DNA of 64,000 bases from NCBI GenBank assembly GCA_052034585.1, contig JBPOIJ010000005.1, forward strand, positions 124,001-188,000, read 5' to 3'. The stretch comes from Xiheimicrobium sp052034585. Its GTDB lineage: Bacteria; Myxococcota; Myxococcia; Myxococcales; Myxococcaceae. Below, piece after piece: positions 32,979-42,201 of the stretch (positions within the stretch are counted from its first letter, which is position 1; every line of letters starts with the position of its first letter). Position numbers and translations under genes: made by a program. The notes under the pieces were generated by a model that was not told the origin of the DNA, did no database searches, and saw only the letters and a program-made list of their open reading frames with translations.

Positions 32979-33574
32979 GGCGCCACCAGCCGCGTCTGGG
33001 AGGTCGCCCTCTCCGTCACCGCTGCGTCGTCGTGCGAGACCCAGAGCACCGCTTGTCCGCGCGCCTTCGCGGCGGTGAGCTGCGTCGCCAGCAGCGCTCT
33101 GGCTCGCACATCGAGGCCGGCCTCGGGTTCGTCGAGCAAGAGCAGCGCGGGCTGGGCGGAGAAGGCCAAGGCGAGGAGCACGCGCCGGAGCGCACCACCT
33201 GACAGCGTCTCGAGCTGCTGATCGATGCTGGTCTCGGCCTCCATCACCTTCAGCGCGTCGACCGTCCGAGCGCGGAAGGCGGTGCTCAGCCCCAGCCAGC
33301 TCGGGCGCTGCCGTGTCGAGGCTCCGAAGAGCTCCAGCACGGTGAGCGGCGACGAGGTCGCCAGCTCGAGCCGCTGCGGCACCACCGCCACCGTCGGGCT
33401 CTTCAGCGCGAGCGCACCCTCGAACGGAACGAGGCCGAGCACGCAGTCGAGGAAGGTCGACTTGCCCGAGCCGTTGCCGCCGACGAGGGCATGCACCGTG
33501 CCTGGCTGCAGCTCGAGGCTCACCGGCGCCAGCCTGCCAGGCACTCGAACGTCCTTCGCCGAGAGCAGGCTCAT
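32975..33574 (-). CDS. Zn/Mn-type ABC transporter ATPase (short)
   Basis: A 199-residue ATPase with Walker A GGNGSGKST, a Q-loop near VVPQRLEL, signature LSGGALRRVLLA, Walker B LLLLDEPEAGLDV and H-loop WVSHDD, so all catalytic elements are present despite a length about 40-50 residues below the usual ZnuC. ATG 33574 overlaps the binding-protein gene stop (ATGA). It energises the adjacent permease. Confidence 0.92.
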   Translation of the reverse strand: MSLLSAKDVRVPGRLAPVSLELQPGTVHALVGGNGSGKSTFLDCVLGLVPFEGALALKSPTVAVVPQRLELATSSPLTVLELFGASTRQRPSWLGLSTAFRARTVDALKVMEAETSIDQQLETLSGGALRRVLLALAFSAQPALLLLDEPEAGLDVRARALLATQLTAAKARGQAVLWVSHDDAAVTERATSQTRLVAP

Positions 33575-34410
33575 CGCAGCGCCTCCATCGTGCCGACGAT
33601 GGCCTCGAGGTTCGTCCTCATCTCCTGCTCGAAGCGCTCCGGGGTGAACTCGCCCGTCGCGATGTGGCTCACCACCACCACCGTCGCGCCCGCGTCTTCC
33701 AGCGTCTTCGCCATCGCCGCCGGAAACGACTCCTCGGAGAAGACGACGCGAGCGTTGCGGCGCTGGAGGAGCCGGACGATCTGCGCGAGCTCGCTCGCCG
33801 AGGGCAGCAGGCCGTGCGAGGGCTCCACCACCGCAGCGAGCTCGAGCCCCAGCTCCTGCAGGAGATACGAATAGCCGTCGTGCACGGTGACGACGCGGCG
33901 CTCCTTCACCTTCGAGAGGCGCCTCACCGCGTCGGCGCGCATCGACCGCAGCCGCTTCGAATAGGCCGCCGCGTTCGCCTCGAGGGTCGGCCGCCACTCC
34001 GGGCGCAGCACCGCCAACGCCCGCGCGAGCCTGGTGCACTGGATGAGGGCGTTCCCGAGCGAGAGGAACGTGTGCGAGTTGGGCGCGGAGCCCTCGAGCG
34101 TGAAGAGGAGCGGCGTGCCCTCGTTGAGCTTCACCCGCACCAGCCGCTCGTTCCCCGAGGCGCGCACCATCTCGTCGAGGAAGGCGTCGTGGCCGAGCGC
34201 GTTCTCCACCAGCACGTCCACCGCTCCCAGCTTGGCGACGTCTTCGGGCCGGGGCTGGTAGCTGCCGATGTCGACGTCTCCCGGCACGATGGGCACCACC
34301 TCGACCGGCAGGCCCTTCGTCACGTTCCAGGTCCACGACGCGTAGGGGTGAAGGGTGACCCCCACCTTGAGCGGCGCCGCCGCCAGCACCAGCCACAGCG
34401 CCGCCGTCAC
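33571..34410 (-). CDS. Zn/Mn ABC transporter substrate-binding protein (ZnuA type)
   Basis: A 279-residue cluster A-I (ZnuA/TroA) binding protein. Candidate metal ligands are His in LHPYASW, His in NSHTFLSL, His in VHDGYSYLL and an acid in VVFSEESFP; the family sequence EPSHGLLPSASEL is also present. The His-rich loop of many ZnuA proteins is absent. The start is GTG 34410 (VTAALWLVLAAAPLKVG, a short signal), overlapping the upstream metallo-hydrolase gene stop (GTGA). It delivers the metal to the permease encoded downstream. Confidence 0.9.
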   Translation of the reverse strand: MTAALWLVLAAAPLKVGVTLHPYASWTWNVTKGLPVEVVPIVPGDVDIGSYQPRPEDVAKLGAVDVLVENALGHDAFLDEMVRASGNERLVRVKLNEGTPLLFTLEGSAPNSHTFLSLGNALIQCTRLARALAVLRPEWRPTLEANAAAYSKRLRSMRADAVRRLSKVKERRVVTVHDGYSYLLQELGLELAAVVEPSHGLLPSASELAQIVRLLQRRNARVVFSEESFPAAMAKTLEDAGATVVVVSHIATGEFTPERFEQEMRTNLEAIVGTMEALR

Positions 34411-35318
34411 CTCGAGGCTCCGCAGCGCGGCAGCTGCTCGAGGGCGCCGGCGTCGTGCGCGGGGATGATCAGCAGCTCGGGGCGCGCTTCGTGGAGCGCG
34501 TGAAGGAGCCCCAGCGCCGCTCCCGTCTGCTCGAGGTCGGAGTCGAAGGGCGTGACCGGGTTCTTGTGCACCGGCGCCTCGATGCCTCGCCACGTCCACG
34601 AGGTGTCGCCAGTGAAGAGCGCGGTGCGCCCATCGGAGAGGCTGACGAAGAAGGCCGTGCTCCCAGGCGTGTGGCCCGGCAGCGGCACCGCGACGATGGA
34701 ACCGTCTCCGAACACGTCGAACGAGGCCGCGAACCCGTCACGCGGAGCCCCGGTGAACTCGTACTGCGCCAGCCGCTCCCGTGCGCGGAAGAGGTGGTGC
34801 GGCATCACCCCTTCGTCGAGGAAGCGCGAGCGCCCACGCGCCCACTCGAGCTCGGGCTTGGCGAGCAGCACCCGCGCGTTCGGGACGTCTCCCAGGGCGC
34901 CGACGTGATCCCAATGCACGTGGGTCGCGAGCGCGAGCTGCACCTCGAGTGGATCGATCGATGCCCGCTGCATCACCTCGACCATCGGCGTCTTGTCGCG
35001 AACGGGTCCCATCAGCACCGCGAACAGCTTCGGCGCGCGGGCCAGATCGTTCGCCACGCCTCTCCCGAAGGCCGGGTCGATGACGATCAGCCCCGCGCTC
35101 GGGTGCTTCACCACGATGGTGGCGATGCCGAACTCCCACGGCTCGAGCGAGAGCTCGGCGGTGCCCTCGTAGCGCCGCCGCTGGAGGCGCTCCTGCATCA
35201 GCACGCAGACCTCGACGCCTCGGCCGCGTGCACCGGAAGCCCCGAGCGCCTTCACCTCCACGTTCTGGATCGGCCCGGCACAGCTCAGGAAGGCGAGCGC
35301 TGCCCATCTCAGTTGCAC
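34407..35318 (-). CDS. Metallo-beta-lactamase-fold hydrolase, lipoprotein
   Basis: A 303-residue lipoprotein (QLRWAALAFLSC; GTG start) with a complete zinc site of the MBL superfamily: THVHWDHVG (HxHxDH), PLPGHTPGS (His), FTGDTSW (Asp) and a late IPAHDAG (His). The closest familiar group is the lactonase-like MBL hydrolases, but the substrate is unknown. The gene is embedded in an overlapping operon with a zinc-type importer, so the importer may supply its metal. It overlaps the preceding gene by 10 bp. Confidence 0.88.
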   Translation of the reverse strand: MQLRWAALAFLSCAGPIQNVEVKALGASGARGRGVEVCVLMQERLQRRRYEGTAELSLEPWEFGIATIVVKHPSAGLIVIDPAFGRGVANDLARAPKLFAVLMGPVRDKTPMVEVMQRASIDPLEVQLALATHVHWDHVGALGDVPNARVLLAKPELEWARGRSRFLDEGVMPHHLFRARERLAQYEFTGAPRDGFAASFDVFGDGSIVAVPLPGHTPGSTAFFVSLSDGRTALFTGDTSWTWRGIEAPVHKNPVTPFDSDLEQTGAALGLLHALHEARPELLIIPAHDAGALEQLPRCGASR

Positions 35319-36793
35319 GCCGCCGCCTTCTTTCCTTCTGCGAGGCGATCCCGCCGGCAGCCGAGAACGTACAGGGCCGAGAGCACGAACTCGTCTTCGG
35401 TCGAGGGATGCGAGGCGGAGCGCTCGGCCAGCTCCGGTGGGAGCGCGTTGGCGAGGGCATCACGCGCGGCTCCGTCACCCATCATCGCGAGGAACACCTG
35501 GCCCGTTCGGGCGTTGGCGCCGTCGATCTTCTTGAGCCGGGGGATCAGCTGAGGACCGAGCGGCTGAGATTGCATCAGGGCCTTGGCGACGAAGGCGCGG
35601 CGCTCCCAGCCGGCGTTCGTCCGAGGTTGGGCGAGCGCGAGGTCGATGAGGGTGTTGGCCTGCTCAAGCGTGAGCACTCGGCTGGTGAAGGAGATCCGCT
35701 CCAGCAGCTCGTGCTCGTACGTCTTCCTCTTCGCGAGCCCGGTGAAGAGGAAGTCCGTGTTCTGGGCGCTGGTGTTCGAGACGACCAGGAGCCCGCGTGG
35801 CTCGTCGAGCGCCTCGAGCCAGGCCTCGACGGTCAGCTTTTCGCCGAGCGTCATCAACGCGAGGGCCGCGCCGTCCTTCGGGCACTTCTCGGCCGCGGCA
35901 CGAATCGCGGTGGAGGCGGCCGGCTTCTTCTCGGGCAGCGGGCCGGGATCGAGCCTGATGAGCTCCATCTGAGAGTTCGCCTTGCAGAGCGCTTCGGCGA
36001 GCAGGGTGCCGGCGTTGGCCGCGAGGTCGTCGGGCAGTCGATCGCACCCGAGCGCGGTCTTGGCGGTCGCAGGGCCTGCTCCGTTCATCGCTGCGCGAAC
36101 GACCTTCATGCCCCGCTCGGCGTCGAGCGCGTTGCACGTCTTCTGGAGCACCGCCGCCTTCGTCTCGTCGGCTTCCTCCGGCTTGCCGACCAGCTCGATC
36201 ACCATCGCGTCGCCTTCCCCTCCGAGCCCGCCGAACGCCTCGGACAGGAGCTTGCCGCGCCGCTCGCCCTTCGCGTGCTCGAGCGCCGTTCGAAATTGGC
36301 CGACGAGATCGACCTGCGAGGCGATGGTCGTGTCGGCGCGTTCTTCTCCTCCATCCGCGAGGGTCTTCACCTTCGCCCGCTCGACGATGGCGCGTTGACC
36401 GAGCTCGGGCAGGTCGAGCTGGGCGAGCTCACGCCAGCCGTCCGCGTTCTTCACGCGCGCCGACAACAGATCGCCGTCGGTCGAGTACAGCCCGTGAAAG
36501 GTCACCTCGCCGTGATCGGTGACGGTCACCTCGTCGTACTTCTCGGGGAAGGCGAGCTGGTACGCGATGATCGGCAGGAGAATGAGGCAGGCTGCCGAGT
36601 GCCCGCAGCCGCCCCCACCCCCGCTGACGTCCTTGCGCTGCCGAACGACCTCGACGACCACCTCGGGCGGCTTGGCGAGCTTCTTCACGTCCGCGAGCTT
36701 GGCCGGCACGTCGACGTACGACTTCTGTTCCGGGCTGCACTTGAAGCACGTCGAGAGAGAAGCGGCCATCACCACCACGAGGAGCCGACGCAT
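35309..36793 (-). CDS. Large lipoprotein of unknown function, first gene of the metal-importer operon
   Basis: A 494-residue protein with lipobox LSTC (MRRLLVVVMAASLSTC). A Gly/Cys-rich turn (GGGGGCGHSAAC) and a hydrophobic segment (LILLPIIAYQLAF) lie near residue 65-85, followed by a small beta domain (EVTVTDHGEVTFHGLYSTDG) and a long helical region that looks like degenerate HEAT/ARM-type repeats (AALALMTLGEKLTVEAWLEAL, RRAFVAKALMQSQPLGPQLIPRL). No enzyme motif was found. The next gene overlaps its end. ATG 36793 faces the divergent kinase at 36921. Confidence 0.8.
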   Translation of the reverse strand: MRRLLVVVMAASLSTCFKCSPEQKSYVDVPAKLADVKKLAKPPEVVVEVVRQRKDVSGGGGGCGHSAACLILLPIIAYQLAFPEKYDEVTVTDHGEVTFHGLYSTDGDLLSARVKNADGWRELAQLDLPELGQRAIVERAKVKTLADGGEERADTTIASQVDLVGQFRTALEHAKGERRGKLLSEAFGGLGGEGDAMVIELVGKPEEADETKAAVLQKTCNALDAERGMKVVRAAMNGAGPATAKTALGCDRLPDDLAANAGTLLAEALCKANSQMELIRLDPGPLPEKKPAASTAIRAAAEKCPKDGAALALMTLGEKLTVEAWLEALDEPRGLLVVSNTSAQNTDFLFTGLAKRKTYEHELLERISFTSRVLTLEQANTLIDLALAQPRTNAGWERRAFVAKALMQSQPLGPQLIPRLKKIDGANARTGQVFLAMMGDGAARDALANALPPELAERSASHPSTEDEFVLSALYVLGCRRDRLAEGKKAAACN

Positions 36794-36907
36794 TTCGCTC
36801 GTCTAGACGGAGGGTGCGCACGAGTCGATGGCGCCGTCGTGTCAGACGATCGTCACCACTGTGGGAGAGCCACCTGATCCGCTGAGAGACAGACGGCCAC
36901 CTTGGGC

Positions 36908-36920
36908 TACACTTCGAGGC
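36908..36920 (+). promoter_or_regulatory. Putative leaderless promoter (-10 TACACT, 7 bp to GTG)
   Basis: GGGCTACACT followed by seven bases and GTG 36921. The start codon lies where transcription would begin. There is no convincing -35 at 17 bp. Confidence 0.55.
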
Positions 36921-38525
36921 GTGACAGTGCTCGAGCCCGGCACCACGTTCGCCGGCAAGTATCTGATCGACGGCGTGCTCGGGAAGGGCGGCATGGGAGC
37001 CGTGTACGCGGCCACCAACCAGGCCATCGGCCGGCGGGTCGCGATCAAGGTGCTGGTGGCCGACCTCGCCGAGCGCGACGACATCAAGAAGCGCTTCGCC
37101 CTCGAAGCCCGGGCGGCGGCCGTCATCAACCACCCCGGCATCGTCGACGTGCTCGACATGGGCGAGACGGGTGACGGCGAGCCCTTCATCGTCATGGAGC
37201 ACCTCGAGGGCGCGACCCTCAAGGCCGTCTTCAAGAAGCGGGGCATCTTCACGCCGGCCGAGGCGGTGGGCGTCATCGCGCCGCTCCTCGACGCGCTCGC
37301 CGCTGCGCACCAGGCGTCGGTGATTCATCGCGACATCAAGCCGGCGAACGTCTTCCTCTGCACCAAGCCCCAGCGGCTGGTGAAGCTGCTCGACTTCGGC
37401 ATCTCGCGCTTCGGCCACAGCACCGGGCTCACCAGCGCGGGGTCGGCCGTCGGCACGCCCAAGTACATGTCGCCCGAGCAGGTGTTGGGCGAAGAGCTGG
37501 GCCCGGGCGCCGATCTCTACTCGGTGGGCGCGGTGCTCTACGAGCTGCTCGGCGGGCGCGCGCCCTACGACGCCGACAGCGACATCGCCACCCTCGCCAA
37601 GCTGCTCAAGGAACACCACGAGCCGCTCAAGCAGGTGCGTCCCGAGCTGCCGGCGCGGCTGTGTTCCTTCGTCGACTCCTTGCTGATCAAGGAAGCTGAC
37701 CGCCGCCCGTCCGACGCACGCAAGGTGAAGGAGCAGCTGATCGCGCTCCAGCCGCCCGGCGAGCTGACCGAGCTGTTCGAGCTCGCCACCGACAGCGCCC
37801 GCGCGAACTCGACCGGCACGCCGCGGCCACCCTCCGGTCCCGCCCGCTTGCCCGCCACCACGCCGGGGCGCCGCCAGTCTCTCACCAAGATGCCCGCGCT
37901 CGACGCCGAGGTCCCGGTCGCCAGACCCTCGGTGGGGAACCGCAAGAACCCCAGGACGCCTCGGCCCGCGCCGCCCATTCACAAGGACACGGCGACCTCG
38001 CTCGAGCCCGTCGAGAAGAGGTCACGCACCGGGCTGCTCCTCGCCGCCCTCGCCGTGAGCGGGCTCGTGGTGGGCGCCGGGCTCTTCTTTCTGCTCAAGG
38101 ACGACGCGCCTGCGCAGCCCGTCGTCGTCTCGCCCCAGCTGGTGAAGCCGGCCGTACCGCCGCAGGTGCCCACCGCGAAGCCCGAGCCCGTTCTCCCCGC
38201 CTCGGTGGTGGTGACGCTCAAGGCCGACCCCGCCTCGACGCGCTTCGAGGTCGACGGCGAGAAGCTCGACGGCAACCCGCTCACCCTCACCCGCGCCAAG
38301 GACACCGGCGTCTCCGTGGTGGCGACCGCGCAGGGCTACGAGCCACGCTCGCTGCGGGTCACCTTCGACCAGAGCCGCGACGAGGTGGTGACGCTCACCC
38401 GGCTCGTCGCCGTCGCGCCCCCCGCTGGCGACCCCAAGCCGGTGAAGGGCACCGCGCCGACGAAGCACTCCGGCAAGGGCGACAAGAAGAAGCTCACCGT
38501 CGACGAGACCAACCCCTACGAGTGA
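36921..38525 (+). CDS. Serine/threonine protein kinase with C-terminal PEGA-like domain
   Basis: A 534-residue kinase: glycine loop GKGGMGAVY (21-29), Lys43 (VAIK), HRD 136-138, DFG 158-160 and SPE 184-186, all intact. A proline/basic juxtamembrane region (300-360) leads to one membrane segment at about 370-392. The extracytoplasmic part contains a PEGA-like beta domain at about 429-495 (FEVDGEKLDGNPLTLTR, ATAQGYEPRSLRVTF). GTG 36921 has the -10 TACACT seven bases upstream. It is followed by two envelope proteins on the same strand, as in the kinase cluster at 1-4840. Confidence 0.94.
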   Translation: MTVLEPGTTFAGKYLIDGVLGKGGMGAVYAATNQAIGRRVAIKVLVADLAERDDIKKRFALEARAAAVINHPGIVDVLDMGETGDGEPFIVMEHLEGATLKAVFKKRGIFTPAEAVGVIAPLLDALAAAHQASVIHRDIKPANVFLCTKPQRLVKLLDFGISRFGHSTGLTSAGSAVGTPKYMSPEQVLGEELGPGADLYSVGAVLYELLGGRAPYDADSDIATLAKLLKEHHEPLKQVRPELPARLCSFVDSLLIKEADRRPSDARKVKEQLIALQPPGELTELFELATDSARANSTGTPRPPSGPARLPATTPGRRQSLTKMPALDAEVPVARPSVGNRKNPRTPRPAPPIHKDTATSLEPVEKRSRTGLLLAALAVSGLVVGAGLFFLLKDDAPAQPVVVSPQLVKPAVPPQVPTAKPEPVLPASVVVTLKADPASTRFEVDGEKLDGNPLTLTRAKDTGVSVVATAQGYEPRSLRVTFDQSRDEVVTLTRLVAVAPPAGDPKPVKGTAPTKHSGKGDKKKLTVDETNPYE

Positions 38526-38570
38526 GTCGCGCCGGCCCGGTTCTCTCCTCGGCGCACCCGTCAGTTGCGC

Positions 38571-38583
38571 TACAGTCTCGCCC
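38571..38583 (+). promoter_or_regulatory. Putative leaderless promoter (-10 TACAGT, 7 bp to GTG)
   Basis: GCGCTACAGT, seven bases, GTG 38584. It matches the promoter of the preceding kinase gene in sequence and spacing. Confidence 0.55.
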
Positions 38584-39750
38584 GTGCGGTTCGCCCTCGT
38601 CCTGTTCACGCTGTTGCTGGTGAGCCCGCCCACGCTCGCCGAGACGGCTGCGCAAGCCGCGAAGAAGGAAGCCGCGGCGAAGAAGGCGGAGGCCGCCGAT
38701 CACTACAAGAAGGGCGTCGGGCTCTTCAAGGAAGGTGACTTCGGCGCAGCGTTGGCCGAGTTCCGCGCGGCCTACCAGGCCGTTCCTTCCTTCGAGGTGC
38801 TCTACAACATCGGCCTCACCGAGCGCCGGCTCTTCAAGTACGGCCAGGCGGTGCGCACCCTGAATCGGTACCTCGAGGAGGGCGGGAAGAAGGTGCCCGC
38901 CGACCGACGGGAGAGCGTCTCGAGCGAGCTGTCTCAGATTCGCACCCTCACCTCGAAGGTGACGGTGAAGGTGGAGGGCGCTCCAGCGACCGTCTTCGTC
39001 GACGGCGAGGAGGTGGGCAAGTCGCCGCTCGCCGAGCCGATCCTCCTCGGGCCGGGCAAGCACGTCATTCGAGGCGTTCGTGAGGGCGACCCCGACAGCG
39101 AGCAGGCGTTCGAGCTCGCGTCCGGTGGCGCGCTCGAGGTCGTCTTGAGCTTCAAGCCGAAGGCGCCCCAGGGCCCGGTCGAAATCTCCATCGAGACCGA
39201 CCCGAAAGACGCGGTGCTGATGCTCGACGGGAAGCTGGCTGGCCTGTCGCCGACGAAGGTGGAGCTGCCGCCGGGCACCCACGAGCTCATCGTCGAGCTC
39301 GACGGCTACCAGTCGACGCGCACCGACGTGGTGGTGGAGCCTGGAAAGCCGCGCACGGTGAAGCTCAAGCTCGTCGCCGGAGGCACGAGCGCAGGCGCTG
39401 GCGGGCGCGGGAAGTTCCCCGTCGTCGGGGTGGTGCTCTTCGGCGTCGGGGTGGTGGCGGCCGGGTTCGCGGTCTTGTTCGCGGTGCAGTCGTCGAACGC
39501 CTCGAAGCAGGTCTCGGAGTTCTACCGCCTCGGCGGCCCATGGGACTCGATGCGGGCAGGCGTCGAAGCTGCTGGGCTGCGCGATCAGACCCTCTCCGCG
39601 GCGCTCATCGCCACCTCGGCGGCCGCCATCGTCGGAGGCGTCATCGCCACCCTCGTGAGCGTCACCAGCTCGAGCGACGAGAGCGAGAGTCGCTTTTTCC
39701 TCACCCCAACCTCGAACGGAGCGATGGCCACATGGTCGACCCGGTTCTGA
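38584..39750 (+). CDS. Exported TPR/PEGA protein with two C-terminal membrane segments
   Basis: A 388-residue protein with a signal peptide (VRFALVLFTLLLVSPPTLA), a TPR-like region (HYKKGVGLFKEGDFGAALAEFRAAY, FEVLYNIGLTERRL), two PEGA repeats (ATVFVDGEEVGKSPLAEPI and DAVLMLDGKLAGLSPTKVELPPG), and hydrophobic segments at about 277-300 and 340-363. It is typical of the PEGA/TPR exported proteins found beside myxobacterial kinases. It overlaps the next lipoprotein gene by 19 bp. The role is probably structural or sensory in the periplasm; no enzyme motif. Confidence 0.88.
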   Translation: MRFALVLFTLLLVSPPTLAETAAQAAKKEAAAKKAEAADHYKKGVGLFKEGDFGAALAEFRAAYQAVPSFEVLYNIGLTERRLFKYGQAVRTLNRYLEEGGKKVPADRRESVSSELSQIRTLTSKVTVKVEGAPATVFVDGEEVGKSPLAEPILLGPGKHVIRGVREGDPDSEQAFELASGGALEVVLSFKPKAPQGPVEISIETDPKDAVLMLDGKLAGLSPTKVELPPGTHELIVELDGYQSTRTDVVVEPGKPRTVKLKLVAGGTSAGAGGRGKFPVVGVVLFGVGVVAAGFAVLFAVQSSNASKQVSEFYRLGGPWDSMRAGVEAAGLRDQTLSAALIATSAAAIVGGVIATLVSVTSSSDESESRFFLTPTSNGAMATWSTRF

Positions 39751-41309
39751 GCCACCGACGCCGAGCGGGTGTCGGCTTCCTGCTGGCGGTGCTCGCCGGC
39801 TCCTGGGTGGGCTGCACCTTCTATTCGCCCACCGTCGTCGACTGCAGCCTCACCTGCGGGGACAACGGCCCGTGTCCCAAGGGGACGAGCTGTCGCAGCG
39901 GCTTCTGTCGGCTCGAGTCGGCGACCGGCGACTGCGCGTGCAAGCTGGGCGACACCCGCCCCTGTGGCGGCGGCCGGGGCGAATGCAAGCCCGGCACCGA
40001 GGTCTGCACCGCCGAGCGCGTCTGGAGCGGCGTCTGTGTGAACGAGGGGAAGCCGAAGTCGGAGGTCTGCAACGACAAGGACGACGACTGCAACGGGCTG
40101 GTCGACGACTCGGTGACCGACGCGCCGCTCTGCTCGCTCCAGGAAGGCCTGTGCCGCGGCAAGAAGGGGCGCTGCGAGGGCGGCGTCCCGCTGAGCTGTG
40201 ACCCCTCCGACTACGGCTCCGCCTACGAGGCCGCCGAGACGCGCTGCGACGGGGTCGACAACGACTGCGATGGGCTCGTCGACCTCCGGCTCCCGAGAAC
40301 GCTCCTCTCCGATTCGTCGCTGTCGGGGAAGTTCCAGTTCGTCTCGCTGCCAGATGGGTTCGCGGTCGTCTTCGAGCGGCGGGTGGGCATGAGCAACGAG
40401 CTCGTCGTCTCCCGCTACGACGACACCCTCACCTTCGTGCGCTCGCTGTCGCTGACGCGCTCCGTGCCGGCGGCCTTCCACGCGAGGGCGAAGGGCGACG
40501 TCGTCTACGTGGCGACGAGCATCGACGCTGGCGTCTCGTTGGCCCGCGTGAACACCCTGCTCTCGGAAGACGGGGGCATCGAGTGGCTGCAGTCACTGCC
40601 CACGGCGAACTTCTCGAGCGGGCTGCGGCTGGGGGTCGGCGAGCAGGCCGTGGCGACCTTCCTCGCCCAGGGCGACAACCGCGCGCGCATGGTGGTCTGG
40701 CAGCTCGACGGAGGCATCAGCGGCACCAGCGACATCGATCAACGCTCCGACATTCCAGCGACCGTCTTGGTCAACTCGGTCAACGTGAGTGACAAGGGGC
40801 ACTTCGTCATCTTCAGCGGCGACGACTCGGCCGACAACCGCGTTCGCCGGCTGATTCGCATCGCAGACGCGGGCATGGTGACGCCGCCGTACTTCGGTGG
40901 CGTCGACTCCGAGCTCAACGAGTGGGACGCGGGCGTGTCGTCGACCTACCCCTATTCCGACACCAGCTCGTCGTTGTCGGGCATCTACTACCTGCCTGAC
41001 CTCGTGCAGGGCCTGACCGAGGTCTCGCCGGCGGCCTCGACGATGTCGCAGGTCTGGGGCGCGATGAGCTGCTTCAGGAACCAGGCGGGCGACGTTCACA
41101 TCGCGATGCAGCAGCGCGTGCAGGGTGGTGGGCAGGACATCGTGCTCGCGACCTCGGTGCCCGTGGCCGACACCTTCACCTTCCGCCTGCGCAGCCTCGA
41201 CGGAGGCGCCGGCGCGCCGCAGCTGGTCCCCTCGCTCGAGCAGGGCTGGCTCATCGTCGGCTGGCGCGAAGGGACGACGGTGGTGGCGCGAAAGGTGTGC
41301 GCGCCCTGA
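39732..41309 (+). CDS. MopE-like lipoprotein with DNDCDG metal-binding motifs
   Basis: A 525-residue lipoprotein (GFLLAVLAGSWVGC). Two copies of the putative metal-binding motif of the MopE family are seen: CNDKDDDCNGLVDD and CDGVDNDCDGLVD. They follow a Cys-rich N-terminal region (DCSLTCGDNGPCPKGTSC, CACKLGDTRPCGGGRGEC). The C-terminal 350 residues are beta-rich with propeller-like blades (KFQFVSLPDGFAVVFERR, EQGWLIVGWREGTTVVARK). It begins inside the end of the preceding gene. It is likely a surface protein of the kinase/PEGA cluster; calcium binding is plausible. Confidence 0.88.
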   Translation: MVDPVLSHRRRAGVGFLLAVLAGSWVGCTFYSPTVVDCSLTCGDNGPCPKGTSCRSGFCRLESATGDCACKLGDTRPCGGGRGECKPGTEVCTAERVWSGVCVNEGKPKSEVCNDKDDDCNGLVDDSVTDAPLCSLQEGLCRGKKGRCEGGVPLSCDPSDYGSAYEAAETRCDGVDNDCDGLVDLRLPRTLLSDSSLSGKFQFVSLPDGFAVVFERRVGMSNELVVSRYDDTLTFVRSLSLTRSVPAAFHARAKGDVVYVATSIDAGVSLARVNTLLSEDGGIEWLQSLPTANFSSGLRLGVGEQAVATFLAQGDNRARMVVWQLDGGISGTSDIDQRSDIPATVLVNSVNVSDKGHFVIFSGDDSADNRVRRLIRIADAGMVTPPYFGGVDSELNEWDAGVSSTYPYSDTSSSLSGIYYLPDLVQGLTEVSPAASTMSQVWGAMSCFRNQAGDVHIAMQQRVQGGGQDIVLATSVPVADTFTFRLRSLDGGAGAPQLVPSLEQGWLIVGWREGTTVVARKVCAP

Positions 41310-41333
41310 GGCGTGGAGCGCGTGGGCTCGAGC

Positions 41334-42146
41334 TCACGTGCTGGCGCTGCCCATCGCCCCCACGTCGAGGAACTCGGCCACCTCGGCGGCGAGCCTCGCC
41401 CGCTCGACGTCCTGCGGGAGAATGTGGAAGCCACGCTGGAGCACCAGCAGGCGCGAACCGGCGACCTGCCGATGGAGCGCCTCGATGCTCGCGAACTCCA
41501 CCACGTGATCGTTCACCGCGGCGGCGATGAGGGTCGGCGTCGTCACCCGGTGCGCGGCACGGGCAGCGAGCTTCTGCAGCTCGAACAAGTCGAACAGCCG
41601 CGCGAGGGGATAGCGCGGGAGCACCGGAGCCCGCTCTCGTGCGTCTGCGTCTTCGAGGTCCGTCGTCTTCTTCTCGAGCCAGGTCGCCCCGCGAATCGCC
41701 CCCGGCCCCAGCCGCGAGAGGAGCCGCCCGAGGCGCTGCTGCACTCGCATCACCGGCGCCATCAGCACCAGCCGCGAGACCCGGTGCGGGTGCCGCTCCG
41801 CCAACAGCAAGCCCAACAGCCCGCCCATCGAGAGCCCGGCGATCGACACCCGCGGCCAGCTCCGCAACGAATCGAACGCGCTCTCGGCAGCGGCGAGCCA
41901 GTCGCGCCAGGTCACCCACAACATCGCCTCCGGTGTCGTTCCATGCCCCGGCAGCCTCGGCGCTCGTACGAAGAAGCCGCGCGCGGCGAGCGACTCCGCC
42001 AACGGCCGCACCTCCCACGGGCTCCCGGTGAAGCCATGGAGCAACAGCACCGCCGTCGACGCCTCGGGTGGCCCGAGATCGAACGGCGCAGTCAGGGAGG
42101 GATCGAGCGGGAAGGACACGGCGCGCCGATGGTCGCACGCTGGCAT
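41334..42146 (-). CDS. Alpha/beta hydrolase (carboxylesterase/monoacylglycerol-lipase type)
   Basis: A 270-residue cytoplasmic hydrolase. It shows oxyanion motif LLLHGFTGSPWE, nucleophile elbow GLSMGG, acid AAVNDHVVEF and late His in RGFHILPQD, all as in Est30-type carboxylesterases and monoacylglycerol lipases. ATG 42146 is preferred: earlier in-frame ATGs would run into the divergent DUF3467 gene. It is convergent with the MopE-like gene (24 bp gap). Confidence 0.88.
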   Translation of the reverse strand: MPACDHRRAVSFPLDPSLTAPFDLGPPEASTAVLLLHGFTGSPWEVRPLAESLAARGFFVRAPRLPGHGTTPEAMLWVTWRDWLAAAESAFDSLRSWPRVSIAGLSMGGLLGLLLAERHPHRVSRLVLMAPVMRVQQRLGRLLSRLGPGAIRGATWLEKKTTDLEDADARERAPVLPRYPLARLFDLFELQKLAARAAHRVTTPTLIAAAVNDHVVEFASIEALHRQVAGSRLLVLQRGFHILPQDVERARLAAEVAEFLDVGAMGSAST

Positions 42147-42201
42147 GGCGAGGCAACCGTTTGCGCTCCAGTCTTCGTCCCCGACGGAGTAGAGACGCCC
42201 C

